NCBI GenBank assembly: GCA_030762935.1
Contig: CM060899.1
Coordinates: 19,603,501 to 19,667,500, forward strand
Direction of reading: 5' to 3'
Source: Hymenopus coronatus
Lineage: Eukaryota; Arthropoda; Insecta; Mantodea; Hymenopodidae
Length of the DNA stretch: 64,000 nt
Under the pieces are notes generated by a model. The model was not told where the DNA came from. It ran no database searches and was given only the letters and a program-made list of their open reading frames with translations. Position numbers and translations under genes: made by a program. Below, piece after piece: positions 11,616-24,069 of this stretch (its first letter is position 1; each line of letters opens with the position of its first letter).

Positions 11616-12180
11616 TATTTTTTTGGCATCAACATTATTATATTGCTCTTGCCGAATAAATTGGGAAGCTGCCACTTGCCATGCTTTTTCATTTTCCTCA
11701 GTGTTATAGTAACCAGACAGCCAGGTGAGCTGAATTTCCTTTTAATCTGTCAAATTTGTGTGCATATTCATGCTTTATTAATCTGTTTCTGAATAAAACA
11801 ATCTTCTGAGATGCCAAAATTGTTTGAGGCACTTAAGAAAAAGGAAAGAAGAATGAATGTGTTAGCTAAAATGTATTTTTATTCTTATTGAATTGTTTAC
11901 AAATATGAGCTACAGCAGTTGTTATATTAGATCCAATAATTGCTCTTCTCTTAGAACTCAACTTAATGTAAACACACTGTTAATAACTAACTCAAAATAT
12001 GCTGGAAATAAAGCATACCATAAACTGATACCTTAGAAACATGTAATTGTCTGTGGGCTTTCAAAACTGCATTGATCAAAAAATAGGCTGAGCTCTTTGA
12101 TTAATACAGTACAGTAAATAATATAAACTAAAGAAGTTTGTAGTTTCATTTAACATGTGACTTTTGTCTTTTGAAATTGT
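11616..12180. other. non-coding, nothing recognised
   Basis: AT-rich sequence without terminal repeats, head motifs or supported frames. Confidence 0.5.
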
Positions 12181-12181
12181 G

Positions 12182-12420
12182 TTTAATTTATGGACGCTCT
12201 TTTATTTGCTGTGGTTCTTAGCGTTCTATTCTATACTGGGCCTAATTTTACTCAGCGGCCTCTTTTTCAGGCTTGTCATGGGACTGCTAGCTTTACTTTC
12301 CTTCTGTTGGAAGCGATGTCAAAAGATTTTTAACCTATTAATATCCACTACCCTCTGGCAGGTTTGAACCTGCAACCTTGGGAACGAGAGGTAACATGTT
12401 ACCCCTAGACCATGGAGAAT
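12182..12420 (-). mobile_element. SINE-B copy 3, antisense
   Basis: Antisense body (TTTATGGACGCTCTTTTATT, GGCCTCTTTTTCAGGCTTG) ending in the antisense head: box B CAGGTTTGAACCTGC, box A GTAACATGTTACC. Confidence 0.82.
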
Positions 12421-12544
12421 GATTGACCTTTATCTCTCTTCTGGAATCATACAATAATGATAAACAGACAGTAAGTGAATAAACATGACTGCTTCTACAA
12501 GTGTTAAATATAGTTAATGTTTTAAAATTAAAATAAAAGAATTT

Positions 12545-13690
12545 GAGTCGGTTTTTATAACACAAACATCACTTTGTAACTACTTACTGGGACCGGTTTC
12601 GGGAATATTTGTTCCCATTTTCAACCCTTCATTTCGACTAAATCTTGCTTCATTGATGACAATGATGAAAGGGGTGGTGTTATCACTTATGGAGGCATCT
12701 GGTGTTGGATCTATGAACTTCCAAAGGTTGCTGAATGGTGGTAAATCAAAATATATGATATGGTTCTTTTTCTTTGATGTAGAACTTCTGCCAGACATCT
12801 GATTTCTGTCAACAAGGTATGATGTGAAGTGTTTATACAGTGAAACTTTTTAATTAATTACGTAACTAATTTGAGTCAACTGTGGATACTATAGTTTCAC
12901 TTACTTATTTTTCCCTGGATGCATTTCAAAGATGTTCATCAAATCAAGCATCTACGAAATAAACTGTGAAGATTGCCCCAAAATTTACATTAGACAGACC
13001 AAGAGAAACCTTCAAACAAGATTGAAAGAACATCTCAGGAACATAAAACTCAAATAAAAAGACAAATCTGCAGTATCACATCACTTTTGGACATCACAGC
13101 ACAACATCAAAACAAACATTAAATTTATAAGAACCACAACTGAACTAGCAATTTGGTAAAGAATACACATAAGGAAAAACGCGCAGAGTTATGAATTTTG
13201 AAATATCACCGGCAGATAACCCTTAACATTACCTCCAAGAAAACCAGATTGCAGCACAGAGGTAATTATGAATGAAACCTCCCCTTCTGAAGCCAGTCAA
13301 ACAAACGCCGACGATGAAGATGAACGTCTTTGAACTGCATCCGGGGAAAACTAAGTAAGTGAACTATAGTGTCCACAATTGACTCAAACTAGTTACGTAA
13401 TTAATCTGATTATGTGTTTATAAGCTGGTTTTAATAGTTTTAAATTAGGTGTGATTTCATGTCCTGATGTCCAAAAATGTTAGGCAACTGCTGATTTTTC
13501 TGTTTGCTTATATTTTTGATTTCCCATATGTTCCTTTAATCTGGTTTCCAAAGTTCTTTTCGTCCTTTCTATGTATACTAGATTACAGTCTGAGCATTTA
13601 ATTTCATAAATTCCCAGTTTTTTGTTTGCAAGGATAGGATCTTAAATTTTTGCATAGCAGTTTCTGAATGCTGTAGTTGTTTTTCAGAGC
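12545..13690 (-). pseudogene. Penelope GIY-YIG relic split by another Penelope fragment
   Basis: On the minus strand 13690-13410 reads GIYEIKCSDCNLVYIERTKR then TLETRLKEHMGNQ, the nuclease core with the YIG position changed to YIE. The matching C-terminus resumes at 12835-12580 (SGRSSTSKKKNHIIYFDLPP, FSNLWKFIDPTPDA). The two halves are separated by the plus-strand fragment at 12850-13409. Frames are broken by stops and indels. Confidence 0.75.
12850..13409 (+). mobile_element. Penelope-like fragment with about 50-bp inverted ends, nested in a Penelope relic
   Basis: Inverted blocks TAATTACGTAACTAATTTGA at 12854 and CAAACTAGTTACGTAATTAA near 13388 bound a GIY-YIG relic. It reads SSIYEINCEDCPKIYIRQTK then RNLQTRLKEHLRNIKLK, stop, KDKSAVSHHFWTSQHNIKTN. 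The YIG motif reads YIR. After the coding relic comes CTGAAGCCAGTCAAACAAAC, the kind of tail seen at other Penelope 3' ends here. Confidence 0.75.
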
Positions 13691-14060
13691 TAAAATACAA
13701 ACAGAGTGAAAAATCAGCAGTTGCCTAGCATTTTTGGACATCAGGGCATTAAATCACACGTAATATAAAACTGCTAAAACCAGCCGTATTAGATGTCTGG
13801 GAGAAGATCTGCATCATGAAGAAAAAGAGCCATATCATGAATTTTGATTTACCATCATACAGCAGCCTTTGGAAGTTCATAAATCCAGCACCAGATGCCT
13901 CCACACGTGATACACCACCACTCTCATTGTTGATGCCAATGAAGTGAGATTTGGTCGGAATTAAGGATTGAAAATGGAAACAAAAGTTCCCAAAACCGGT
14001 CCCAGTAAATAATTACTAAGATGTTTGTGTTACAAAAAGCGACTCAAATTCTTTTAATTT
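13691..14060 (+). pseudogene. Penelope GIY-YIG C-terminal relic, inverted relative to 12545-13690
   Basis: Reads KSAVA, stop, HFWTSGH then ILDVWEKICIMKKKSHIMNF and DLPSYSSLWKFINPAPDA. The end (CCCAAAACCGGTCCCAGTAA) is the inverted counterpart of 12585-12600, so two Penelope ends face away from each other. Confidence 0.72.
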
Positions 14061-15013
14061 AATCACATCACTTTCATAAGCTTCTTTGCATATTTGCAAG
14101 ATTTCAAGTTAATGTTTTGTTTACATCAAGTCCAGTTCTAAGCCTACAGACAGTGTTAAACAGATGCTTGCATGTTAAGTACATGCAACAGGATGTTTCT
14201 TCAGATAGGAATTAAAACTAAAAATTGATTCTCTATTTTATCATTAATTAAATGGCAGCTCAGTGAGAGAGTGAGTTAAGCTACACACACACATCAAAAT
14301 GAGATAAATGTATTTGGCTAAAATATATGTATCTTGACCAATAATGCTAATATAAGTGGTACTGTTGCTTTATTTTAACTATAGTGTCTAACAAAAATCT
14401 AATTAACTCACAGGACATAAAATTATATTGCTATATTGAAGTGAAAATTCTGAATGTTGGATATTACAAAATACTAAACAGCAAGTTTACCTTAATTTTG
14501 GGATTAGTATTTTTGTTTCTTTATTTTGTGTGTTTAAAAAGAATGGAAATTAGAAATGATTTTATTTTCAAAATACTTTATTAAATATGAGAATGTTTAA
14601 AATACCTATTTGTGTACAAAATATACGGCAGAATGATAGATTTATTATCAGCTTGAAGAAATGCAAATTCTATGACACATCAAAACACAATTAAATTATG
14701 ACACAATTAAATTTTTCCTACTTTTAAAAGTTTGTTATATATAACATGGAAATTTGATTCTGTTAGTGGTTATACTAATAAACAGCTGAATAGCTCAGTT
14801 ATGCTGTGGCATAGCACTCCCTCTCACTGTAACTTTGCGAACTGCTTGGAAGAAGGCAATTTCCAAAGAGAAATCGCATAGTAAAGAGTAGGGCAAGGCA
14901 TTTAATGATTTTGCATCTTTTTCTACAATGTTGGAAACATTCCTTGCATATTATATGAAAATGTATGACATTGAATAATGGGTTAAATAAAAACAATTTG
15001 TTAGAGCGTTTTT
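14061..15013. other. non-coding, nothing recognised
   Basis: A short open frame at 14384-14584 has only compositional AT-rich residues. Confidence 0.5.
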
Positions 15014-15894
15014 ACTTTCTCTACATGTACTATGTACATAGTGTATAGAGAAGGTATTGTAATGCACCCAAAAATTTGATACCGAAATTTCACCGGAACC
15101 ACCTGTTTTGAGACCTCCTGAATTCAAAAAAGGCATTTTTAGAAACATATCTGTGTGTTTGTCTGTGTGTATTAGTTTGTGTGTGTGTGTCTGTGGGCAG
15201 CATAGCTCAAAAACAAAAAAAACCTTAAAAACCAAACTTGGTATTTAGGTTTGGTATCTTCCAAGGATGCAACACAAAGATTTTCAAGAAAATCCCCACA
15301 CCCCCAACTACTCTTTACATGAAAATATTTTCGAAAATTTTGATTTTCTCAAAAATGGCTATTAACGATTTTGATTAAAATATCATATACTAAAAATATT
15401 TACCTGACAAATAAAATGCATATCTTGAATTTTATGAAAATAGCCTCCGAAGATTACTTTATTCTGGATGAATTTTACAGAATTTTGCATAACTGGCATA
15501 CTGTAAGAGACAGACAGAAACTTAGTAATAGAAGATGTAGGGCTCGTTAAAACACACAATATGTGTTATATACATTTTTTTCGTGGAGTGGATCATTTTT
15601 GAAATATTCCTTGTTATTGGTTTCAGCTTTAAAAAATGATACTTTTCTCATACAGGGATTTGTCAACTCCTGTCCATACACACAAAGGAACTTCAATCAC
15701 ATAGCAACCAGCTTTTGACTATCACTTTTACCTATGGTACTCCCTTATTTCCTTTCTACTTACATGGAAGCAAAAGACTATTTCTGCTAATTTTTTCTTG
15801 AATAGCATGAAGTAAAAGGAAGCATAACCTTTTTAACAGTAATTTGTTACAGAGATGCGGAGAAAGTCATTTGATTGGAACACACCATATTTTA
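15014..15894 (-). mobile_element. HLE copy 5, near complete (H1)
   Basis: Hairpin end ACTTTCTCTACATGTACTAT to left end GATTGGAACACACCATATTT. The GT-rich microsatellite lies at 15150-15200. Confidence 0.95.
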
Positions 15895-17044
15895 TTTTGC
15901 ATTTTTTACCAAATTATAGGTCATTAAATGCCTAGCCCTAGTAATGAGTTATACCACAAAGATATAGTGTTTTGTTCTTGTAGGATATCTCCCTTCATTG
16001 GACCCCTCCGTTTGTTATTACCTATTGTGTAACTTGCATAAATCATGTGTGCTATGTATGGACATATTGAGTAGCTTATACACAAAATTACTCTTTATAA
16101 AGCTCTTATTCAACTGTTTTTATTTAGGGAACAGTAATTGCTCATGATGTAAAAGTATAATTCTTCCCAAAAGTATTGCATTTAACAAAAATAAGTTGCT
16201 TTAACCTCTGCACTGCAATTGCCACTCGGTGTTAATATTATATGAGAGTGTATTTCCTCAATGGATAAATTATATTTCTTTGTGTATCATTTCTTCTTTC
16301 TTTTATTTTCAATTTTTGCAAATAACGCATAACATTTATAAATCTAAAAGTGGTTTTCAGAAGAGGCTGATTGTGAAGCATTTTCCTGCTTTAAAATTAA
16401 AATGAGTGATGAACAGAAACAGCTATTAAATAATATTTTAACTTTGTTCACAGAAGTAATAGACAGTCAAATACTTTGGTATAATTTTAAGGTATGAAAT
16501 TCTTTATGAAGCAGTACATTACTTATTATATATGTACAAAAGCTGATAAATTGTATAAATATGTTGATAAACTTTGATGTCACTTAAGTTTCTGAATAGA
16601 AAGGTGTTTTGAGAGAACTTCTGACGTTGAAATTAAAAGAAAATAATATAAGACATTGATATGTAATGATGAATGTATTTTGATGTAATTGCATACAGAA
16701 AGAACTGTTCCAAGATTTGGCATTTAAAATTTGCAAATAAATAACAAAAATGTCTGTTGACAACTATTTTATGGAAGTGTAAATACTAATATAAACACAG
16801 GGTATAATAAAAGTGGTTGGCACTACTTCAGGAATTTACTTCATTAACATTAACTTTGTTCTCCCAAGTAGAGGATGAAAGTATACACATGGTTACCTTT
16901 ATATACCTATATTTTTACATTTTGCTATGCAATGCATTATGAAATAAAAACAATGTACCTCTGGAAAGGAAGTGCTCAAAATGGCTTCAAATTAATGTGA
17001 ATATATGTAGTATAAGAGGATAGGATAGGATACGGTCAGAGGGG
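15895..17044. other. non-coding, nothing recognised
   Basis: About 1.1 kb with no detected member of the families in this window. Confidence 0.5.
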
Positions 17045-17645
17045 AATCTACACTGAACCTGAGATTATTGTACAAAGAGTACCAAAGAAAATCTCACTGC
17101 ACCTCGCTTCTACATCACATTCTTTATCGTTGTACGTAGCCTTGTGAAGCCATGGTTGGTTACTTTGGGCCACAGTGCAAGGGTGTACAACTCCTTTGGC
17201 ATGACAGTCCACAAGGGATCTTGGCTACCGCCCGGCCACTGCATCTCTCGGGTGGAAGCATCATGAATGGAGTGCAGTGCTGGAGGGTGACTTGTGATCA
17301 ATGCCTCAAGTCCCCTCCTAGCCAGTTGATGGAGCCACTACTTCCCAATCAAGTAGCTTCTCAACTGGTCCCCCAAGGACCTCACAAGGCTGCACCCCGG
17401 ACCATGTCTCCCAGCAGGGGCAAATTCTCCATGCTGGTATCAGGAATCAAACCCAGGTCTCCCGCTTGGCACCTTCTACTAAGTAGCTACACCAATAACC
17501 ACAATAAAAGCAGAAAATGGCATAGAAACAAAATATTTGTTTACATTATTGATATACCTTATCAGCTAGTTCAGGACATGCCTAAGAAGATCCAGAAAAC
17601 AATACAAAATCTGCCGAAGATTTTCTTTGAAGCTGAGGTGATGCT
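17045..17645 (+). repeat. repeat X copy 1, interrupted by SINE-A
   Basis: 17045-17185 and 17480-17645 match 26935-27325 (TTGTACAAAGAGTACCAAAG, ACAATACAAAATCTGCC). The match is colinear and the only large gap is the SINE-A. The repeat class is unknown. Confidence 0.65.
17186..17480 (-). mobile_element. SINE-A copy 2, antisense
   Basis: GGCTACCGCCCGGCCACTGC, TCCCAATCAAGTAGCTTCTC and antisense box B (GGAATCAAACCCAGG) give the SINE-A body in reverse order. It is diverged. Confidence 0.8.
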
Positions 17646-18030
17646 CTGAGAGGGATGATGTGATAGGTTACACTGGGTGGCCGGAACCAGGAATGACAGG
17701 GTCCCTACAATTTCCAGATTGAAGCACCTAGACAGGCAGACTATGGCCTGCCAGGAGTGGTCCTTATCCTGGCAACCAGCCAAAATCGGGGTTGGAGATA
17801 CTCATTTTGAGCATCATTTTCCTCTGTCATATTACACCAAGCACTATTGCTGACACTTCCAGCCTAAGAAACCAATGGGATGAAGGAAAATAAAATGACA
17901 TTTGGGGATGAAAGAAACCTACCTAGCAACCTAAGAGACCTCCCAAAAAACCCATGGTTCTGGTAGGCACAGGAAGCGAACCTAAAGACAGCCACAGGCA
18001 AAACCATCTGAGTGATCCTGCTCAGTATTT
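17646..18030 (-). mobile_element. SINE-E-like repeat, diverged
   Basis: Shares order and wording with 36790-37300 (GTGGCCGGAACC, GACAGGGTCCCTACA, GAAAGAAACCTACCTAGCAA). It ends in an antisense tRNA-like segment (CCATCTGAGTGATCCTGC). Confidence 0.5.
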
Positions 18031-18047
18031 ATATACATATGTGCAAG

Positions 18048-18430
18048 GTGTGTCAAAATATAACAGCAGTTTTAGTTTTTCTTAAAGACTCCTAATTTAT
18101 TGAACTTTGTCCCCTCCTCAGACAAAATATACTTGTGCCTGCAATTTTTCCAATCTTGAAATAACTTCTGGAATTCACTTTTCGTTATGGTGTTCAGTTC
18201 CTTCAGCAATTTTGTTTATGTGTTATCAATGGTACCAAAATGAGTTTTTTCATGGTTCTCTTCAGCCTCAGCAATAGAAAGGAGTTACAGGGGACCATCT
18301 GGCGAATACAGCCTGGGCAACACAATTGTTTTGTTTTTTGCCAAAAAATCATGAAGAAGCACTGAGGTGTGAGCAGGAGCATTATCCATGAGTGGTTTAG
18401 CCACAATTCTGGCTCTAGCAGCCCTTCGTT
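18048..18430 (-). pseudogene. mariner M4, transposase C-terminal relic
   Basis: The minus frame reads LMDNAPAHTSVLLHDFLAKN then KTIVLPRLYSPDG, the second catalytic Asp region and the start of the third (PYSPDLAP degraded). Further on comes LKELNTITKSEFQKLFQDWK. The outer end is GTGTGTCAAAATATAAC. The N-terminal half is lost at the LINE junction near 18430. Confidence 0.75.
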
Positions 18431-19715
18431 CATCTTTGTCCTATCAGCCTACCTCACGGAGGTTCTTGCTGATGACCACAGAGTGGTAGAGAAGGTTTTA
18501 TCTTTTTTATCTGAAGTGACATTCTGAATAACAATTTAGGTTTTAGTTCTTTTTAATCCTGAGAATTTTTAAATGTTTTATCACTAATTCATTTTAACCC
18601 AGGGACTGGTTTTAGTCACTTTTTGTGTCCTATTTGCTCCTTTTTACTTGTCTATATGTACTATGTGCATAGTGTATAGAGAAGGTATTGTATTCCACCA
18701 AAAATTTGATACCGAGATTTCACTGGAAATACATGTTTTGAGACCCCTGAATCCAAAAAAGCATTCTCAGAAAAATGTCCATGTGTATGTGCGCATGTAT
18801 GCATGTGTGCAGCATAGCTCAAAAACAAAAAGACTATTAAATATCAAACTTGGTATTTAGGATCTTATCTTCCAAGGATGCGACACAAAGATTTTGAAGA
18901 AAATCTCACTATCCCAAACTACTCTTTACATGGAACATTTTTCGAAAATTTGGATTTTCTAAAAAATGGCTGTAACAATTTTGATTAAAATACTGTATGT
19001 TTAAGATATTTATATTGCAAATAGAACATATATCTTGAATTTTCTGAGGATAGCCTCTAAAGAATTTTGCATAACTGGTAAACCATAAGAGATAGACAAA
19101 AACTTACTGCAAAAAATGTAGATCAGGTTAAGACACACAATTTATATCATATATACTTTTTTTGTGGTATTAACCATTTCTGAGATATTCCTTATTTGTT
19201 TCAGATTTAAAATACTTAAACTTTTCTCACACGGAAAGTTGTGAACTCCTGGCCCTGCATAGAAACTGATTTCAACCACATGGCAATCAGATTTTAAAAG
19301 ATTTTACTATCACTTTAGCCTTGTGTAGTCCCTTATTTCTCTTCTACTTACATGGAAGCAAGTAGTTTTCACAATTTCTGCTAATGTTTATCTTATTTGC
19401 CATAAATTGTATTTCTATCAACTCCTTCTAACAGTTTCTGAATAAGCTGTTTTTTGTTAAAGCAATGTTAAAAAAGTCATGTGAATGTAACACATCTACA
19501 TTTTTTAAATCTTTTTTGATCTGTGTCCACCAGTAATTTTATTCCCTGGGTTTTATAATTTACTCTTTTTGTATCTTTGTTTTTATTTTTATCTTGTCTT
19601 TTACCTCTGGTATGTTAATTTGAACTTGTTTTTATACAGGTGCTAATAGCCATAGTAGTCGAGTACCCCTAAACACCAACCATCATCATCTCTAAAATAG
19701 AATAGCTTTTCTTCT
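18431..19715 (+). mobile_element. LINE 3' end (CATCAT-tailed family), split by an HLE
   Basis: Begins with an ORF2 C-terminus AYLTEVLADDHRVVEKVLSF then LSEVTF, stop at about 18525, similar to DELIAVERVLDFMCLVGMSH at 3390. The 3' UTR continues to 18645, is interrupted by HLE copy 6, and resumes at 19507 to the family tail: GGTGCTAATAGCCATAGTAG, CACCAACCATCATCATC. Confidence 0.8.
18646..19506 (-). mobile_element. HLE copy 6, H2, in the LINE 3' UTR
   Basis: Starts in the T run GCTCCTTTTT, with the hairpin on TATGTACTATGTGCATAGTG. Ends GTGAATGTAACACATCTACA. An H2-type block is present (CTCCTGGCCCTGCATAGAAA). Confidence 0.93.
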
Positions 19716-19817
19716 GAAAAAATGGCTACATCTAACTGTCTTAGCGTGCAATGGTTGTTACTTGAACCTGTGCAGAAGTTTTCAATACCAAAAGCAGAAT
19801 AGAAATAAAATAAAATT

Positions 19818-20092
19818 GAATTTTATTCGTGGACACTCTTCAACTGGTGTGGTTCTCAGTGTCCCATTCTATATTGGTCATAGAAAGGCTACTTCATTTT
19901 GTTTAGAAGCCTCTTTATCAGGTTTTTATCTTTTTCTTTTACACACTGTAAGTCTATGACATGGGACAACTGGTTTAATGCCCTTCCGAAGGAAGCCATG
20001 CTAAGGTCTGAAAAAAATCAATCACCTTCTGCAGGTTTGAACCTGCAACCTTTGCAACCAGAGGCTAACAGGTTACCCCTAGATCTGGAGAA
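19818..20092 (-). mobile_element. SINE-B copy 4, antisense
   Basis: Body in reverse (TTTATTCGTGGACACTCTTC, GAGGC..TCTTTATCAGG) and antisense head with box B CAGGTTTGAACCTGC. Followed by a 21-base A run at 20094-20114. Confidence 0.85.
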
Positions 20093-20174
20093 CAAAAAAA
20101 AAAAAAAAAAAAAATCCTTATTATATATACTAAGTAAATACAGAAGAGGTTAACTAGCTGACTAATCTACAAAG

Positions 20175-20824
20175 CATATCAAGAAAGTAAGTACCAATTT
20201 GGAAAAAAAGGCATAAAATATATTTTGCTTTCACAACATTTATTTGTATATGAAAGAGCATTCCTTGGCATATTTTCGACATAATTGCCACCATTATTCA
20301 GGTATTTGTCATATCAGGGAATCACCTTTCATATGCCCTCTGGCTGCCACCAGTGAAAACAGCTATTGCTGAACACTGTTTTGTGAAAACACACCACAAA
20401 GCATTGTTATTGTGAACCATTTGTTTTCACAAATTGCCTCATTCATCATCAGGAACAACAGAAGGCCACCCACTCCATGCTTCATTATTAACATTGGATC
20501 ATCTATCGTTGAATTGCCTAACCCACTTTCTCACCATTCCAGCAGTCATTACATTTTCACCATAAGTCTCTTAAGAGTTGAAGATGAATTTCAGCTGGCT
20601 TAACATTCCTTGCACTCAAAAACTGTATTATGGAAAGCTCTTCACTATCAATGGGATCAGATGTTGTCTTAAACATTTTCATTTTCAAGTAAACAGAATA
20701 TGATCTGGCTATAATGGTGTCAGTGGACAGACAATGAACCAGAGAGATGAGAGTGCATGCGTGGCAGTGCGACACTAGTGTTGCGATGGTGGTAGAACAA
20801 AATAGTACTTACTTTCTGGACATG
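20175..20824 (-). mobile_element. mariner M3, internally deleted
   Basis: Inverted ends CATATCAAGAAAGTAAGTAC and GTACTTACTTTCTGGACATG. The minus frame gives SEELSIIQFLSARNVKPAEI then HLQLLRDLW, a mariner N-terminal HTH. Downstream are MTAGMVRKWVRQFND and SGWPSVVPDD, the linker before the catalytic core. The core is absent; 650 bp is half the usual length. Confidence 0.78.
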
Positions 20825-21036
20825 TTCTGAAAAAAGTTTGTCATTCTCGCAGACTTCTAATATATTAAGCAGTTTCATAACAATAGTTTTATTTTTATTT
20901 TGTATAAAGGCAACTTTTAAGATTTTTCAATCAGTAAATCCTAGGATTGTTTAGTACTAGGTAGTGTAAAGGTACAGCATTATACACAATCATAAACAAG
21001 GATAACTGTTAAAATGGGGACAAACAAAAAAAAAAA

Positions 21037-21835
21037 TCTGATGTGTTACACTCACATGACTTTCTCTAGTTCTCTAAAAACAAACTTCTTACAAAAGATT
21101 ATTCTTCTTTCTACACCATGCTAATTGAGATAAACATTAGCAGAATGCTCTTATTACTTAGTTCCTTATAAGTAGAAGGAAACTAAGGGAATGCCCTAAG
21201 CTAAACTAATAGTCAAATGTTTTAAAAGCTGTCCTTATTTGATTGTCATTGCAAGTCGCTTCTTTACTTGGCCAGGAGTAGAACAAAAGAAAAATGGACA
21301 GTTCCTGCCTGAGAAAAGTATAAGTACTTTATAATTGAAAACAATAACAAGAAATATATCAGAAATGGTTACCTCCATAACATAAACGTAAAGGACATAA
21401 ATTATGTGTTTTGACAAGAGCTATATTTTTTGTGTCGTAAGTTTTTGTCTATCTCTTACGGTTTAGCAAGTAAGCAAAATTCAATAAAATTTATTCAGAA
21501 CAAAGAGGTCTTCAGAGGTTATTCTTAGAAAATTCAACATATATGTTTTATTTGGGATGTAAATAAATATCTTTAATATACAGGATTTTAATCAAAATTG
21601 TTGGAGCCACTTTTGAGAAAATCAAAATTTTTTAAAATTTTTCTATGTATAGGGTAGTTTGTGGTGCATCTTTGGGAGAAACTAAATCTAAATACCAAGT
21701 TTGGTATTTAACAGTCTTTTTGTTTGAGCTATGCTGTCCACACACGTTCATGTACATGCACAATCCTTTTTTTAAAAATGCATTTTTATACTTGGGGGAA
21801 CCCAAAACATATATTTCCAGTGAAAACTTTGGCTT
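21037..21835 (+). mobile_element. HLE copy 7, H2, hairpin end lost
   Basis: Left end ATCTGATGTGTTACACTCAC with the expected body to CATATATTTCCAGTGAAAAC, then broken by SINE-A sequence. Confidence 0.93.
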
Positions 21836-21837
21836 CT

Positions 21838-21980
21838 CCTAGCCTTATAACTCCCTGGCACGGCAGCTCATGGGGAACCTTGGCCTACCGCCCGGCTGCT
21901 GCGTCCACCATCTCGGTCCACTACAGACGTCATGGATGGGGTGCAGTATTGGAGGGTGAGACGTGGTCAGTGCCTCGAGC
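21838..21980 (-). mobile_element. SINE-A copy 3 fragment, fused to SINE-B
   Basis: Antisense tail half of SINE-A (CTTGGCCTACCGCCCGGCTG, GACGTCATGGATGGGGTGCA) breaks at about 21980 into a sense SINE-B tail. Confidence 0.8.
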
Positions 21981-22110
21981 ATGTAAAAGAACTTCAAGAC
22001 CGATAAAAGAGGCCTCTGAGAAAAATTAAGCCATCTTTCATGCCCAGTATAGAATAGGATGCTCAGAACCACGGCAGTTAAAGAGCATCCATAAATAAAA
22101 CTCCATTTCC
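21981..22110 (+). mobile_element. SINE-B copy 5, 3' part
   Basis: From GTAAAAGAACTTCAAGACCG to CATAAATAAAACTCCATTTC. Confidence 0.82.
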
Positions 22111-22778
22111 TTTTTTTTAGGGTTTCTCTTTTAATCTTCCTGAAACTCAAGCAGTTGTTTCAAGTGGCCAACATATGTCCTGAAACATACAAAAACACAG
22201 TCAATTTACGTTGAAAAGTACAATTAACATTAGCACTCTAGATGGAACAATCTAACATGCAGGACCAATCTTAAAGCAATTTAAGGTACATTTCACTATG
22301 GCCATTAATTTTAATTAATTGACCTGTCATTCTTCTATCTACTACATGCTGCTCAAACTAGAATTATTAGAAATTGTATTATTACATACTATCTCCCTCT
22401 ACAAGAGGAATAAAGAAAACTGTATTTCAAAACCATCGCATGGCGATTAAATTTTAAAAAATTTGACCACCAATTTAGCAAAGCATATTTCCTTTTTTAC
22501 ATTACATTGCAACCTGTGGATCCTGTTTTGAGATTAGACATAAAGTCCAACTCTAGGATGTAGATCAAGTCAGAAATTGCATTTATTGGTTGCTCTTGAT
22601 AATTACTAATATATTTATTTGCAAAGATTATCTCTGATATTGAATTTTTCAGAGATGTCAATTTTGCATAATTTACAATTACACATCTCTTTCCAAGAAC
22701 CAATTCATACAGTATGCATTCTTAGAATATTCATGTATATTATATTTACAATACTGTATTAATTTTAAATAGTAATAA
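22111..22778. other. non-coding, nothing recognised
   Basis: No family of this window matched here. Confidence 0.5.
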
Positions 22779-23385
22779 TCCCCCCAACCCCCAACTATCC
22801 TTTACATGGAACTTTTTCCCAAAATGTTGATTTTCTTAAAAATGGCTCTAATGATTTTGATTAAAATATCATATATTAAACATATTTACCTGATAAATAA
22901 AATGTATATCTTGAATTTTGTGGGAATAGCCTCTGAAGACTACTTTATTCTGGATGAATTTTACGGAAATTTGCATATCTGCTAAACCGCAAGAGATGGA
23001 TAAAAACTTACTACATAGAAAATGTAGAACACATTAAAACACACAAGTTATGTTATATAAATATTTTTCGTGGAGGGGGTCGTTTTTAAGGTATTCGTTG
23101 TTTTTGGTTTCAGCTTTGAAAAACATACTTTTCTCATACAGGAATTTGTCAACTCCTGTCCATACAAACAAAGGAACTTCAGTCCCATAACAACCAGCTT
23201 TTGACTATCAGTTTAACCTATGGTACTCCCTTATTTCGCTTCTATTTGCAAGGAAGCAAGTAATAAGACTATTTCTGCTAATTTTTCTCGATTAGCATGA
23301 AATAAACAAAAGATAAGCTTATTAACAATAATTTTTACAGAGATACAGAGAAAGTCATGTGAATGGAACACATCAGATTTTTTTT
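22779..23385 (-). mobile_element. HLE copy 8, H1, hairpin third missing
   Basis: Begins at CCCCAACCCCCAACTATCC, inside the element, and runs to GGAACACATCAGATTTTTTT. Confidence 0.93.
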
Positions 23386-23433
23386 GCATAATAAATGCTT
23401 TATTGGTATCTACCAAATTTACCCACAGTATTA

Positions 23434-23733
23434 AGTCGCCCTCCATGGTGTAATGGTTACCATGCTAACTTCACATACCCAAGGTCGTGGGTTCAAACCC
23501 GGCGGAGGACGATGGATTTTTTCGGGCGTAAAAATCCTTAGCATGGCTTCCTTCGGAAGGGAAGTAAAGCTGTGGGTCCCGTGTCATAGATTTATGGCAC
23601 ATAAAAGAACCTCAAGCCTGATAAAAGAGGCCTCTGAGCAAAATTAAGCTATCTTTCACGCCCAATATAGAATGGGACGCTGAGAACCAAAGCAGTTAAA
23701 GAGCGTCCATAAATAACAGGCCATTTCCATTTC
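23434..23733 (+). mobile_element. SINE-B reference copy with 12-bp TSD
   Basis: The direct repeat CCCACAGTATTA at 23422-23433 and 23734-23745 defines a 300-bp full-length element. Head: TGGTGTAATGGTTACCATGC (box A) and GTGGGTTCAAACCCGG (box B). The body is followed by the tail AATAACAGGCCATTTCCATT. Confidence 0.92.
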
Positions 23734-23745
23734 CCCACAGTATTA

Positions 23746-24069
23746 TTCCTTAGGTCATCAATGAATGAAAATAAGCCTAATTAGCTGTTTTTAAAATGCT
23801 CTTATTTATAAGCTGAATTAAAGATGTGATTATAAAACATGCAGAGCTGAGTTTGGATAAGATATAGTTGATATAGTGTTTCCAGTTCATATTATGATCT
23901 ATAATTGCTTTGTACCAAACTTAATGTATTTAGTTTTTTAAAATTGATACAAATTTTATTACTTAAAAACTTGAAAAACCAATTAGAATTAACACTGTGA
24001 AGCACAGTAATAATTTATAAAATAATATAGATTGAGTCGACTGGCCACTTTAGGCTTCGCATACCTAAG
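23746..24069. other. non-coding, nothing recognised
   Basis: AT-rich; only a weak AATAAG/TTATTT composition. Confidence 0.45.

Noticed and set aside
14384..14584. 66-codon hydrophobic frame resembling a membrane peptide
   Set aside because: Produced by AT-rich composition (Phe/Leu/Ile/Lys codons); no start context or conservation signal.
17152..17649. 165-codon open frame
   Set aside because: Crosses the boundary of repeat X, SINE-A and repeat X again, so it cannot be an ancestral protein.
23434..23510. tRNA-Glu-like sequence
   Set aside because: Head of SINE-B with the full body attached and a TSD; a pol III promoter is likely but not a tRNA gene.
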